DNA of 64,000 bases from Streptomyces sp. SID8352. GTDB lineage: Bacteria > Actinomycetota > Actinomycetes > Streptomycetales > Streptomycetaceae. Under the pieces are notes generated by a model. That model had not been told where the DNA came from. It searched no databases and saw only the letters and a list, made by a program, of their open reading frames with translations. Positions 54,299-63,705 of this stretch are shown here, in pieces; positions within the stretch are counted from its first letter, which is position 1; every line of letters starts with the position of its first letter. A program made the position numbers and the translations under genes. The stretch spans positions 124,756 through 188,755 of the forward strand of contig NZ_WWGX01000006.1 of assembly GCF_009862265.1 (NCBI RefSeq), read 5' to 3'.

Positions 54299-54676
54299 TC
54301 AGCGGCCGGCGGGCGGGCGGTGGGCGAGGGCCTCGGTGACGGCCCGCACGCTGCGCGCGATGTGCTGCAACTGCCGCAGTTCCGCCGCGTACATCTTGAT
54401 CGTGTGCTCGATGACGGACTCGGGCAGTCCGAGCCGGGGCAGGTCCGAGCGGGCGGTCTGCAGGGCGGTGCGGGCCACCCTGATCTCCTGCTGCACCTGG
54501 AGGTGCGCGTGGCGGGCGAGCAGCACGGGATGGCGGAGCATGGTGGGGTAGCCACCGTAGCGGGCCGGCACCAGGTCGCGCAGCCACCTGACGGCCGAGC
54601 GCTCCCAGTCGTAGCTGCCGGGGGCCTTGACCTGGCACGGCCAGTCCGGGCCGGGCCGTATGGACGTCAGGGACAT
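54299..54676 (-). CDS. Conserved streptomycete protein of unknown function
   Basis: The 125-residue protein begins MSLTSIRPGPDW, contains a Trp-rich segment (DWERSAVRWLRDLVPARYGGYPTMLRHP) and then a long helical region likely to form a coiled coil (LQVQQEIRVARTALQTARSD and EHTIKMYAAELRQLQHIARS). No membrane segment. The second of two close ATGs is preferred because GGAAG is then eight to nine bases away. An AT-rich promoter-like patch lies about 220 bases upstream, so the transcript may have a long leader. Confidence 0.8.
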   Translation of the reverse strand: MSLTSIRPGPDWPCQVKAPGSYDWERSAVRWLRDLVPARYGGYPTMLRHPVLLARHAHLQVQQEIRVARTALQTARSDLPRLGLPESVIEHTIKMYAAELRQLQHIARSVRAVTEALAHRPPAGR

Positions 54677-54886
54677 GATCATCGCTTCCGGGAGTGCGGC
54701 GTCGTCGGGACGGGGGCGACGGAAGGTGCGGACCCGGTCCAGGGGATGACCGGGACCACCGCGGGCGCTCGGGTCGGCGCGCCCGACGGGACACCCCGGG
54801 CGCGCCGGAGCGGGTGGGAGCCGACGGCCGGAAAGGGTTCACGCAGACGAGGGACGGTTTCCGGACAGCCGGAACGCGACCCGTGA

Positions 54887-54950
54887 GCAGTATTTATATA
54901 TGCCATCAGCTTTGCAAGACGTATGAAAACATTCATGTCCACGTCGGTGG
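54887..54950 (-). promoter_or_regulatory. AT-rich patch, probable promoter/operator
   Basis: In DNA otherwise above 70% GC, this stretch contains TATTTATATATGCC, TTTGCAAGACG and the inverted repeat ATGAA-N4-TTCAT. On the minus strand TTGCAA is followed about 15 bases later by TAAATA. It lies between the RpiR 3' end and the small gene at 54299-54676; the remainder of this 358-base gap holds nothing recognised. Confidence 0.45.
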
Positions 54951-55034
54951 GGACGGCCGCCCCCGGGTCGTCCGCGCGGGCCGGCGGTATCGTCGTCCGC
55001 ACGCGGCGCCGACGGTGCCGCGAACCGGCCGGGG

Positions 55035-55988
55035 TCAGTCGCGCAGGAAGAACTGGTGCTGGTCGGCGACCTGTTCGTACCCTTCCAGGCGCGCGTGGGT
55101 GCGCTCGGGGTCGGCGTCCGTCATCGCCTGGAGCAGCGCCGCGCACATCACCCCCGGCGCCGCGTAGGAGTCGAAGACCAGCCGCGAGCCGGTGCCCGTC
55201 GCGAACGTGACGTCGGCCGCGTCGGCCACCGGGCCGAGCGCCAGGTCGGTGATGAGGGCGACCCGCAGCCCGGCGCCGCGTGCCACCCGCACCGCGTCGA
55301 GCGTCTCGTGCGCGTGCCGGGGCAGCGAGAGGGCCAGCACCCAGGAGCCGCCCGCCGCGCGGGACTGGAGCAGGGCGTCGTAGGCGACCGTGCCGCCCCG
55401 GGTCACCAGGCGCACATCGGGATGGACCCGGCGGGCCGCGTAGGCGAAGTACTCGGCGAGCGACCCGGAGATGCGCAGCCCGAGCACGGTCAGCGGGGTC
55501 GACCCGGCCAGGGCGCGGCCGGTCGTGATCACCCGGTCGGCGTCGGCGAGGTCGTGCCGCAGGTTCGTGAGGTTCGCTATCTCCGCGTCCACGGCTGCCT
55601 GGAGCTCGTTGCCCCGGTACTCCTCGGCCGGGGCGGTGCCGCGCCCGCCCAGCGCGATCGACTGGAGCCGCTCCCGCAGCGCGGGGTAGCCGCCGAAGCC
55701 GACCGCCGCCGCGAAGCGGGTCACCGAGGGCTGGCTCACGCCGACCCGGTCGGCGAGGTCCGTGATCGACAGGAAGGCCGCCTCGGGCAGGTGCTCGATC
55801 AGGTACTGGGCGATCCGCCGCTGCCCCGGGGAGAGCCGGGGCCGGTCGAACAGATCCCTGAGCTGGCAGGTGGGGGAGGGTCGCGCGTCGGGGACGGACC
55901 GCCCCGAGGTGATCGCGGACGCCCGGGCACGTGCCTGCTGAGGCGATGGCGCGGACGCCCCTCCTGTGTCTCCCACGGGGGTCAACAT
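55035..55988 (-). CDS. MurR/RpiR-family regulator with SIS domain
   Basis: The 317-residue protein has an N-terminal HTH_6 domain (LSPGQRRIAQYLIEHLPEAAFLSITDLADRVGVSQPSVTRFAAAVGFGGYPALRERL) and a C-terminal SIS sugar-isomerase fold (LTVLGLRISGSLAEYFAYAARRV and VLALSLPRHAHETLDAVRVARGAGLRVALITD). SIS domains bind phosphosugars, so it likely regulates sugar or amino-sugar metabolism. The GH65/beta-phosphoglucomutase genes 1.2 kb away are candidates, without direct evidence. Confidence 0.9.
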   Translation of the reverse strand: MLTPVGDTGGASAPSPQQARARASAITSGRSVPDARPSPTCQLRDLFDRPRLSPGQRRIAQYLIEHLPEAAFLSITDLADRVGVSQPSVTRFAAAVGFGGYPALRERLQSIALGGRGTAPAEEYRGNELQAAVDAEIANLTNLRHDLADADRVITTGRALAGSTPLTVLGLRISGSLAEYFAYAARRVHPDVRLVTRGGTVAYDALLQSRAAGGSWVLALSLPRHAHETLDAVRVARGAGLRVALITDLALGPVADAADVTFATGTGSRLVFDSYAAPGVMCAALLQAMTDADPERTHARLEGYEQVADQHQFFLRD

Positions 55989-56122
55989 AGCTCACCGACC
56001 GTGTGCGTCCGCTCGCCCTGGGCGTCTTCCGGTTCCCGTCCGCCGCCGGGGGGATAGCCGGGGGCGGTCCGGGAACCCGGCGCTCCGGAGAACCCCGACA
56101 GCCATCAGGAGGAGCCGTCACC

Positions 56123-56293
56123 ATGACCGTCCCGGAGGAGAAACGGCCCGGCACCGGGTCCGCCGACGAGGCCGACGACACCGGCGGCCGGGGCACGGAC
56201 ACCCCGCCCCGCCCGGCCGGCGGCACCGGCCGGACCCTGCGCGAGGCATTGGAGGAGGCGCGGGTGCGGCCCGACGACTTCGCCGACAGGTGA
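56123..56293 (+). CDS. Small acidic protein
   Basis: The 56-residue product (MTVPEEKRPGTGSADEADD...) is hydrophilic and disordered at the N-terminus, ending in a short helix LREALEEARVRPDDFADR. ATG 56123 follows AGGAGGAG, a very good ribosome site, so it is probably real. It diverges from the RpiR gene. Function unknown. Confidence 0.65.
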   Translation: MTVPEEKRPGTGSADEADDTGGRGTDTPPRPAGGTGRTLREALEEARVRPDDFADR

Positions 56294-56643
56294 CCCCGGC
56301 CCGCCCCGGCCGCTCCCCGGCCACGGTTCCCGGGCCCCGCCGGGCTCCCGGCCCCGCCCGCACACGACCGGGGCCGCCGCCACGCCCCGGCCCGCCCCGG
56401 CCCGCACACCCGTCTTTTGCCACCCGGCCCGCCCAAGTCCCGTCCCGCACGGGCCGCTCGACCGGCCCGAGGGCCGGACCGCACAGGCCGCCCGGCCGGA
56501 CCGGGACCCGGACCACCTCGGCCCGGCCGGTCCGTGCACGACATGCCCGGCGCCCCACGGCCCCCGCCGCGCCCCGTCCCGCACGGCGCCCGCCCGGCCG
56601 TCCGCCCCGGTCCCCGACCCCGATTCCCGGCAGGTGACAACGC
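56294..56643. other. Gene-free region
   Basis: About 350 bases of CCGGCCCCGCC-rich low-complexity sequence with no supported gene or clear promoter. Confidence 0.45.
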
Positions 56644-57051
56644 GTGAGTGCCCTCGGCACCCTGGAGAAGGCCCTGGAGAACCGTTGGGACGCCTTGATG
56701 GCGCGCGTCCTCGGGCGGGAGCGCGTCGAACTCCTCGACGCCCTGCTCCGGGAGTGCGACAGCAAGGCCGTGGCCGGCCCCCAGGGCAGGGTCATGGTCC
56801 CCAACGCCTACGACGTCGCCCTCGCCGACGCCGTCCACGAGGAGTTGACGCGCCGTGGCGGACGCGTCGGACAATTCCTCACCGACAGCCTCGTCCGCCA
56901 CGCCGAACGCAGGGGATACTCCTGGCCCGGACCGCCCACGGTGCACATCACCCGCCGCTCCGACGTGCCCAACGGGCGCTATCTGGTGGCCGGCGGGGTG
57001 ATGCCGCACGTCAACGCAGGGGGGTTCCCGCTCGCCCCGGGCGCCCGCTGA
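56644..57051 (+). CDS. Stand-alone DUF3662 (FhaA N-terminal) domain protein
   Basis: The 135-residue protein matches the N-terminal domain of FhaA (LGTLEKALENRWDALMARVLGRERVELLDALLRECDSKAV, MVPNAYDVALADAVHEEL). In FhaA this domain precedes an FHA phosphothreonine reader; here the protein stops after YLVAGGVMPHVNAGG with no FHA domain. It may compete with or scaffold FhaA partners in cell-wall regulation (inference). GTG 56644 follows AGGTG. Confidence 0.85.
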   Translation: MSALGTLEKALENRWDALMARVLGRERVELLDALLRECDSKAVAGPQGRVMVPNAYDVALADAVHEELTRRGGRVGQFLTDSLVRHAERRGYSWPGPPTVHITRRSDVPNGRYLVAGGVMPHVNAGGFPLAPGAR

Positions 57052-57143
57052 TACCGGGCCGCGCTCCCGGCCCCGTGGCCGGCGCGTGCGTCTGTGGCGC
57101 GGACCACCCGATGGGACGCGCCCCGGTGGGGAACCTGTCGGGT

Positions 57144-57884
57144 ATGACGACGCGACTCGGACTCCCCGACGACATCCAGGCCTGCCTCTTCGACCTCGAC
57201 GGGGTGGTCACCCGGACGGCGGTGGTGCACGCCGCCGCCTGGAAGGAGACCTTCGACGACTTCCTGCGGGACCGGGACGGAGCGGGATTCCGGCCCTTCT
57301 CCCACTCCGACTACGACGAGTTCGTCGACGGCCTCCCCCGCGCCGACGGCGTGCGCGCCTTCCTCGCCTCGCGCGGCATCGTCCTGGAGGAGGGCGGCCC
57401 CGACGACCCGCCCGGCGCCGACACCGTCAACGGCGTCGGCAACCGGAAGAACGCGCTCGTCCTGGAGAAGATCCGCACCGAGGGCGTCGAGGCGTACGAG
57501 GGCACGCTGCGCTACATCGGGGCGGTCCGGGCGGCCGGGCTGCGCACCGCCGTCGTCTCCTCCAGCGCCAACACCGTCGACGTCCTGCGCGCCATCGACG
57601 CCGAGCGGCTCTTCGACACCCGCGTCGACGGCGTCGTCGCCCGGGAACGGGGCCTGCCCGGCAAGCCGCGCCCCGACACCTTCCTGGCCGCCGCCCGCGA
57701 CCTCGGCGTCGAACCGTCCCGCGCCGCCGTCTTCGAGGACGCGCTCGCGGGCATGGACGCGGGCCGATCGGGGCACTTCGGCTATGTCGTCGGCATCGAC
57801 CGGGCCGGTCAGCGCGAGGCCCTGTACGCGCACGGCGCCGACCGCGTGGTGGCGGACCTCGCGGAGCTGGGAGGCCACGAGTGA
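57144..57884 (+). CDS. Beta-phosphoglucomutase-family HAD hydrolase
   Basis: The 246-residue HAD protein has the nucleophile motif FDLDGVVT (D17, D19), the Ser/Thr motif VVSSS, the Lys in GKPRPDTF and the metal motif VFEDALAGMDAG. It should convert beta-glucose 1-phosphate to glucose 6-phosphate. The next gene, a GH65 phosphorylase that would make beta-glucose 1-phosphate, overlaps its stop by four bases (GTGA), so the pair forms a disaccharide breakdown route. The ribosome site is weak. Confidence 0.92.
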   Translation: MTTRLGLPDDIQACLFDLDGVVTRTAVVHAAAWKETFDDFLRDRDGAGFRPFSHSDYDEFVDGLPRADGVRAFLASRGIVLEEGGPDDPPGADTVNGVGNRKNALVLEKIRTEGVEAYEGTLRYIGAVRAAGLRTAVVSSSANTVDVLRAIDAERLFDTRVDGVVARERGLPGKPRPDTFLAAARDLGVEPSRAAVFEDALAGMDAGRSGHFGYVVGIDRAGQREALYAHGADRVVADLAELGGHE

Positions 57885-60235
57885 TCACCAACCGGACGTA
57901 CACCGTCGAGCCCTGGTCCGTGCGCGAGACCTCGCTCAACCTCGATCTCCTCGCGCAGAGCGAGTCCGTGTTCGCCCTGTCCAACGGGCACGTCGGCTGG
58001 CGCGGCAACCTCGACGAGGGCGAACCGCACGGTCTGCCCGGCACCTATCTCAACGGCGTCCACGAGCTGCATCCGCTGCCGTACGCCGAGGCGGGTTACG
58101 GCTACCCCGAGTCGGGGCAGACCGTCATCAACGTCACCAACGGCAAGCTGATGCGGCTGCTGGTCGACGACGAGCCCTTCGACCTGCGCTACGGGCGCCT
58201 CGTCAAGCACGAGCGCACCCTCGACCTGCGCCGGGGCGTCCTGGAGCGGGTCTGCGAATGGACCTCCCCGGCCGGTTCGACGGTCCGGGTGCGCTCCACC
58301 CGGCTGGTCTCCCTCACCCAGCGGGCCATCGCCGCGGTCCAGTACGAGGTCGAGCCCGTCGACGACAGCACCCGGGTGGTCATCCAGTCCGGACTGGTCG
58401 CCAACGAGAGCCTGCCCGACCCCGACGGGGACCCCCGCACCGCCAGAGCGCTCCAGTCCCCGCTGGAGCCCGAGGAGCACATGGCCGCCGGGCCCCGGCT
58501 GCGCCTGGTCCACCGCACCCGGCGGAGCGGACTGCGGGTCGCGGTGGCCGCCGACCACATGGTGGACGGCCCCGACGAGACGACCATGGCCAGCGAGAGC
58601 AACGTGGACGTGGCCCGCTTCACCGTCACCGCCGTCCTCGAACCGGGCCAGCGGCTGCGGGTGCGCAAGACCGTCGCCCACGGCTGGTCGAGCACCCGAT
58701 CCCGGCCCGCGATGGGCGACCAGGTCGAGGCCGCCCTGGCCGCCGCCGCGCACAGCGGCTGGGACGGACTGGTCGAGGAGCAGCGCTCCTACCTGGACGA
58801 CTTCTGGGCCCGCGCCGACGTAGAGGTGCACGGCGACGAGGAGATCCAGCAGGCGGTCCGCTTCGCCCTCTTCCACGTCCTGCAGGCCGGTGCCCGGGCC
58901 GAGCAGCGCGCGATCCCCGCCAAGGGGCTCACCGGCTCCGGCTACGACGGGCACGCCTTCTGGGACACCGAGATGTTCGTGCTGCCCGTGCTCACCTACA
59001 CCGAGCCCCGGGCCGTCGCCGAGGTGCTGCGCTGGCGCTGCGACACCCTGCCCGCAGCCCGGGACCGCGCCGCCCAGCTCGGACTGCGCGGCGCCGCCTT
59101 CCCCTGGCGCACCATCGACGGCTCCGAGGGCTCCGCCTACTGGCCCGCCGGCACCGCCGCCTTCCACGTGACCGCCGACATCGCGCACGCCGCCGTCCGG
59201 TACGCGGCGGCCACCGGGGACACCGAGTTCGAGCGGGGCACCGGCCTGGAACTCCTGGTCGAGTCCGCGCGGCTGTGGCGCTCCCTCGGCCACCACGACC
59301 ACCACGGCGTCTTCCACATCGACGGCGTCACCGGCCCCGACGAGTACAGCGCCATCGCGGACGACAACACCTACACCAACCTCATGGCCCGCTCGAACCT
59401 GCTGTCGGCGGCCGACGCCTGCGAACGCTTCCCGGACGAGGCCGCCCGGCTCGGCGTCGACGAGGAGGAGAGCGCCACCTGGCGGGACGCCGCCGAGGCC
59501 GTCCACATCCCGTACAACGACGAACTGGGCGTCCACGAGCAGGACTCCGGCTACACCCGCCACCAGCGCTGGGACTTCGCCACCACCGGCGCCGACCAGT
59601 ACCCGCTGATGCTGCACTTCCCCTACTTCGACCTCTACCGCAAGCAGGTCGTCAAGCAGTCCGACCTCGTCCTCGCCATGTACACCTGCGGCAGCTGGTT
59701 CGACGAGCACTGCGACGAGGAGCAGATCGCCCGGAACTTCGCCTACTACGAGCCGCTGACCGTGCGGGACTCCTCCCTGTCGGCCTGCTGCCAGGCCGTC
59801 ATGGCCGCCCAGACCGGGCATCTGCGGCTGGCCTACGACTACGCCGCAGAGGCGGCCCTGATGGACCTTGCCGACCTGGAGCACAACACCCGCGACGGGC
59901 TGCACATCGCCTCCCTGGCCGGGACCTGGATGGCGCTGGTCGCCGGGTTCGGCGGCACCCGCCGCGACGGCGAGAGCCTGCGGTTCGCGCCGCGGCTGCC
60001 CGAGAAGTTCAGCCGCCTCGCCTTCCGGCTCCAGTTCCGCGGCCGGTGCCTGCAGGTGGAGATCGAGGCCGACAAGGCGACGTACACCCTGCTCAACGGC
60101 GCCCCGGTGACGATCCACCACCACGGCGAGCCGCTGCGGATGAACGGCGACGGCCCCGTGGTCCGCGCCGTCCCCGCGCCCCCGCGCCGTACCGCCCCCG
60201 AGCAGCCCCCGCACCGCCGCCCGAACGTCCGCTGA
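57881..60235 (+). CDS. Glycoside hydrolase family 65 phosphorylase (trehalose/maltose type)
   Basis: The 784-residue enzyme has the GH65 N-terminal beta-sandwich (ESVFALSNGHVGWRGNLDEGEPHGLPGTYLNGV), the (alpha/alpha)6 barrel with WDTEMF, and the general-acid motif TGPDEYSA with Glu488. Phosphate-binding residues are in the HNTRDGLHIASLAG segment. Inverting GH65 phosphorylases cleave trehalose, maltose, kojibiose or nigerose with phosphate to beta-glucose 1-phosphate and glucose. The partner mutase upstream supports a phosphorylase rather than a hydrolase. The exact disaccharide is not resolved. Confidence 0.93.
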   Translation: MITNRTYTVEPWSVRETSLNLDLLAQSESVFALSNGHVGWRGNLDEGEPHGLPGTYLNGVHELHPLPYAEAGYGYPESGQTVINVTNGKLMRLLVDDEPFDLRYGRLVKHERTLDLRRGVLERVCEWTSPAGSTVRVRSTRLVSLTQRAIAAVQYEVEPVDDSTRVVIQSGLVANESLPDPDGDPRTARALQSPLEPEEHMAAGPRLRLVHRTRRSGLRVAVAADHMVDGPDETTMASESNVDVARFTVTAVLEPGQRLRVRKTVAHGWSSTRSRPAMGDQVEAALAAAAHSGWDGLVEEQRSYLDDFWARADVEVHGDEEIQQAVRFALFHVLQAGARAEQRAIPAKGLTGSGYDGHAFWDTEMFVLPVLTYTEPRAVAEVLRWRCDTLPAARDRAAQLGLRGAAFPWRTIDGSEGSAYWPAGTAAFHVTADIAHAAVRYAAATGDTEFERGTGLELLVESARLWRSLGHHDHHGVFHIDGVTGPDEYSAIADDNTYTNLMARSNLLSAADACERFPDEAARLGVDEEESATWRDAAEAVHIPYNDELGVHEQDSGYTRHQRWDFATTGADQYPLMLHFPYFDLYRKQVVKQSDLVLAMYTCGSWFDEHCDEEQIARNFAYYEPLTVRDSSLSACCQAVMAAQTGHLRLAYDYAAEAALMDLADLEHNTRDGLHIASLAGTWMALVAGFGGTRRDGESLRFAPRLPEKFSRLAFRLQFRGRCLQVEIEADKATYTLLNGAPVTIHHHGEPLRMNGDGPVVRAVPAPPRRTAPEQPPHRRPNVR

Positions 60236-60241
60236 GCCGCC

Positions 60242-60291
60242 CCGCGCAGGGCGGGAGGGGTCCGGCGTACGGCCGCGCCCGCCCTGCGCGG
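60242..60291 (+). terminator. Strong hairpin terminator after GH65 gene
   Basis: A perfect 14-base stem (60242-60255 with 60278-60291, loop 22) begins seven bases past the stop codon. Confidence 0.7.
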
Positions 60292-60509
60292 CCCGGGAAC
60301 CAAGGGTAGTTTGACCGTGTTCGTGGGCCTTCGTTGAGGCGTGCACTCCGCGGGTCGCGGGACCGGGCCGCCCCCGGTGGGACGACCGCGGCCGGACGCG
60401 GCCCGCTGGCCACCGCCGTCCGGCCGGAGCCGGGGACCGGGCCGGACGTGCCGCGGTCGGCCCGCGCCGCCCCGGAGCCCCCGGGCGGGCGAGGAGCGAA
60501 GGGTGCGCC

Positions 60510-62081
60510 ATGGGTGACGGCACGAAGGCCACCGCCGTCACCGGCCGACGGCGCGAGCGCGAGACGCTCCGCCCCGGCACGGGGCGCCGCCCCACCGACC
60601 GCCGACCCCTCGCCGCCGTCGCCGCCCTCTTCACCCTCGCCCAGCTCCTCCTGAACGCCACCGGGCTGGGCCTCGGCTGGGACGAGATCGTCTACGTCAG
60701 CCAGGTGACCACCCACCACCCGGCGGCCTTCTTCAGCGCCCCCCGCTCCCGGGGCGTCTCCCTGCTGGTCGCGCCGGTCGCCTCCTGGTCGGCCTCCACC
60801 GCGCTGCTGCGCACCTACCTGGCCCTCCTCTCCGGGCTGGGCCTCTACCTGGCGTTGCGGGCCTGGCGGGGGCTGTTCCCGGCGCGGGTGCTGGCCACCG
60901 CCGGGGCGCTCTTCGCCACCCTCTGGGTCACCCTCTTCTACGGCCCCCAGGCCATGCCCAACCTCTGGGTCGCCCTCGGCGCCCTGCTCTGCGTCGGCTT
61001 TCTGCTGCGCGCCCTGCCGGACCGGCCCGACCGGCCCCCACGTTCCCCGGGTACGCCACGGCCCGCCGGGTCGCGGTGGCCCGTGCCGTCCGGCCCGGTC
61101 CCGCTCGGCGGTGTGATGGGCGGGGCCGCGCTGATGGCCTGGATGCGTCCGGCCGACGCCGTCTGGGTGAGCGCGCCGCTGCTCGTGCTGGTCCTGGCGC
61201 GCCGCCACCTGCCGCTGGCGGCAGCCCTCGTGGGCGGCCTCTCCGCCGGGGCGGCGGAATGGGTGGCCGAGGCTTACGCCCGCTACGGCGGGCTCGGGGA
61301 ACGGCTCGCGGAGGCCTCCCGCATCCAGGGCGGACTGGGTCGGCACCTGGCCTTCGACGACCAGTTGCGGGCCCTCGGCGGGCGCGGGCTGTGCCGCCCG
61401 TGCGCAGGAGCGCTGCCCAGCCCGGCGCTCACCTGGTGGTGGTTCGCCCTGCCGCTGCTCGCCGCCCTCGCCCTGGCAGTGGCAATCCGGGCCGGGCGCA
61501 CCCTGCCGACCGCGGTTCCGCTGGCCTGTGCCGCCACGGCCGCCGCGCCCTACCTGCTCACCATCGACTACGCCGCGCCCCGCTTCCTCCAGCCCGCCTA
61601 CGCCCTGCTCGCCCCGCCTGTCGCCGACGCCCTCGGGCATCTGGCGCGCGCCCCCCGAGGCCGGTGGCGGCCGGCGGCCACGACACTGCTCGCCCTCGGC
61701 GCCGCCGCCCATCTCGCGGCGCAACTGGCCGTCCTCACCCATGTGACCGCGGGGCAGAGCGCCGCCCGCCGCGACTGGGCCCGCGCCGCCGGAACCCTGC
61801 ACGCCCTCGGCGTCCGTCCGCCCTGCCTGCTCACCGGGTACGAGTCCATCCCCCTCGGCTACTACACCGGCTGCTCCTCGGGGGACATCAGCGGCCACAA
61901 CGCCAACACCACGCCCGCCGCCATCGGGGCCGCCGCCCGCCGAATCCCGGTCGCCGCCGTCACCGCCCCCGGCGCCGCCCCGCCTCCGTACGCCCGTGCC
62001 TGGACCCCGCGTCGCGTCGGCGGTCTGACCGTCCTGCTCGCGCCCCCGCCGGACGGCGGCGCGGCGGCCTCCGGCCGCTGA
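60510..62081 (+). CDS. Polytopic membrane protein, GT-C glycosyltransferase-like
   Basis: The 523-residue protein has about ten membrane helices after a basic N-terminus. The first large extracytoplasmic loop carries WDEIVYVSQ just after helix 1, the acidic DE position that serves as catalytic base or metal site in GT-C mannosyl/arabinosyl transferases. A C-terminal outside domain (CLLTGYESIPLGYYTGCSS) contains cysteines. A lipid-linked sugar transferase role is plausible but unproven. ATG 60510 follows AAGGG. The 220 bases before it hold no gene. Confidence 0.82.
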   Translation: MGDGTKATAVTGRRRERETLRPGTGRRPTDRRPLAAVAALFTLAQLLLNATGLGLGWDEIVYVSQVTTHHPAAFFSAPRSRGVSLLVAPVASWSASTALLRTYLALLSGLGLYLALRAWRGLFPARVLATAGALFATLWVTLFYGPQAMPNLWVALGALLCVGFLLRALPDRPDRPPRSPGTPRPAGSRWPVPSGPVPLGGVMGGAALMAWMRPADAVWVSAPLLVLVLARRHLPLAAALVGGLSAGAAEWVAEAYARYGGLGERLAEASRIQGGLGRHLAFDDQLRALGGRGLCRPCAGALPSPALTWWWFALPLLAALALAVAIRAGRTLPTAVPLACAATAAAPYLLTIDYAAPRFLQPAYALLAPPVADALGHLARAPRGRWRPAATTLLALGAAAHLAAQLAVLTHVTAGQSAARRDWARAAGTLHALGVRPPCLLTGYESIPLGYYTGCSSGDISGHNANTTPAAIGAAARRIPVAAVTAPGAAPPPYARAWTPRRVGGLTVLLAPPPDGGAAASGR

Positions 62082-62271
62082 ACGGCGCCCCGGCGGCCGG
62101 AGCCGGACGGCGGCACCGGGATTGGAGCGCGCGCGGCGGGAAACGCGGCAGCCGTACCGGCGTACCGGCGCGCACGGCGGCCATGGCCGGCGAGCCCGCC
62201 ACGGGCCCGCCGCGCCGGCGGGCCGAGACACGCGGAACGAGCGGACGAGAGCGACGAGAGGGAGGCCGGAG

Positions 62272-62799
62272 ATGGACACCGACCCGATGGCCGACGACGT
62301 TCACCAGCCCACCGGGACCAACGAGGAGCAGGGGGACGCCGCGCCGCTCGACCCGGAGAACGTCCTGGGAGGACGCGACTACGACGAGGTCCTCGACGAG
62401 GGCTACTCGCCGCCGGAGAAGCCCCTCGGCGTCACCCGGCACGGCACCACGGCCGCCGAGCAGCGGGACGGCGAGACCCTGGACCGGCGACTGGCCCAGG
62501 AGGTCCCCGATGTCGCCCCGTCCCTCGGCGACGGCGTGGGCGACACCCCGGGTGGCGAGGGCGAACCCGTCGGCCCCGAAACCGGCGCGGAACGGGCCGG
62601 CCGCCTGGTCGCCCCCGACGAGGGCGTGCGGGCCGACACCACCAAGGAGTCCGTCGCCGAGGACGTGGGCATCGACGGCGGGGCCGCCGGGGCGGAGGAG
62701 GCCGCGGTGCACGTCGTCGAGGAGGACGGGGCGGGATCCCCGTCCGGCGGTGGCGCGGGTTCCGGCGGTGACGCCGACCGGCCCGGCGGGGGCGGCTGA
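62272..62799 (+). CDS. DUF5709 family protein
   Basis: The 175-residue acidic protein has the conserved DUF5709 core LDEGYSPPEKPLGVTRHGTTAAEQRDGETLDRRLAQEVPDV and a variable Gly/Glu-rich remainder. It is soluble and largely disordered. ATG 62272 follows GGGAGG; ATG 62287 is an alternative. Found widely in streptomycetes with unknown function. Confidence 0.87.
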   Translation: MDTDPMADDVHQPTGTNEEQGDAAPLDPENVLGGRDYDEVLDEGYSPPEKPLGVTRHGTTAAEQRDGETLDRRLAQEVPDVAPSLGDGVGDTPGGEGEPVGPETGAERAGRLVAPDEGVRADTTKESVAEDVGIDGGAAGAEEAAVHVVEEDGAGSPSGGGAGSGGDADRPGGGG

Positions 62800-63064
62800 C
62801 GGCCGGACCGGGCGGCTTCCGCGGGTGCCGGTCCCTGCGGGGCGACCGGTTCCGCGCCGGTGCCGGTCACCCCGGGAGCCGCTCGCGCGTCAGTGGGGAC
62901 CGGGACGGCACGGACGGTGCGGGACGACGGCCCCGTGCGCATCCGGCGCCGCCGCGCCCGGGGCGCCGCCCCTCGGCACCGTGGAACGGGCCGGGGGAGC
63001 GCCCCGGGTAGGGGCCGGAGTCCGTGCGCCGGGGTGCCGAGCCGTCCGGATCCTCCCCGCCGCG

Positions 63065-63286
63065 TCAGGGCAGCAGTTTGTCCATCGCCGCCGGGCCCTC
63101 CTCCGCAAGCTTCCTGCGGGCCCATTCGAGGTTCCTCTCGGTGATGTCCCGGCCGGCCGCGAGCACCAGGTCCTCCGGGGACACCTCCGTGCCGTTGCGG
63201 GTGTGCAGCAGCGCGTCGGGGGTGGCGCGGTCGCCGTTCCCCCCGTCGCCGGACGGACGGGAGGCACCGGGCTGTGACGTCGACAT
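63065..63286 (-). CDS. Small conserved hypothetical protein
   Basis: The 73-residue product (MSTSQPGASRPSGDGG... then EVSPEDLVLAAGRDITERNLEWARRKLAEEGPAAMDKLLP) has a disordered start and a helical C-terminal half. ATG 63286 follows GAGGAG by eight bases. Function unknown. The 265 bases to its left contain no gene. Confidence 0.75.
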   Translation of the reverse strand: MSTSQPGASRPSGDGGNGDRATPDALLHTRNGTEVSPEDLVLAAGRDITERNLEWARRKLAEEGPAAMDKLLP

Positions 63287-63609
63287 GTTGACTGCTCCTC
63301 GCATCCGCATCGCTGCTCCGGTCCGGCCCCGGACGGCGCCGGTACCGGTCCCGAATATCCCGATAACACCATTCAACGCCCGGGCGGCCCGCGCATCCGG
63401 AGCGCCCACCCGCGGACCCGCCCGACCGGGGTCCCCGGCGTCCGGCGGACGCGCCGGGGGCCGCCCCGCGCCGGACCCGCTCACCGCTCCCGGGCCCCGC
63501 CGCCGCCTCCGCCCCGCCGCGCCCGGAACAAAAACCAGTGGTGCCGCGCCCGCCGCGGCGCCTACGGTGTGCTCACCACGCCCCGGACCGACGGAAGGAG
63601 GGCAGAGCC

Positions 63610-63666
63610 GTGCCGTTCACACCCCGCCCGCGCTCCCTCCCCGTCGTCCCGGCGTGCCGGATCTGA
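63610..63666 (+). CDS. Possible leader peptide before the acetyltransferase gene
   Basis: An 18-codon frame (MPFTPRPRSLPVVPACRI) starts at GTG 63610, preceded by GGAAGGAGG with eight bases spacing, the best ribosome site in this area. It ends 39 bases before the acetyltransferase start. A TACGGT box lies at 63563-63568. It could be a regulatory leader or a chance frame. Confidence 0.4.
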   Translation: MPFTPRPRSLPVVPACRI

Positions 63667-63705
63667 CCGGGAGCGCGCCCCGCAGTACGCGACCCGGAGG
63701 ACTCC

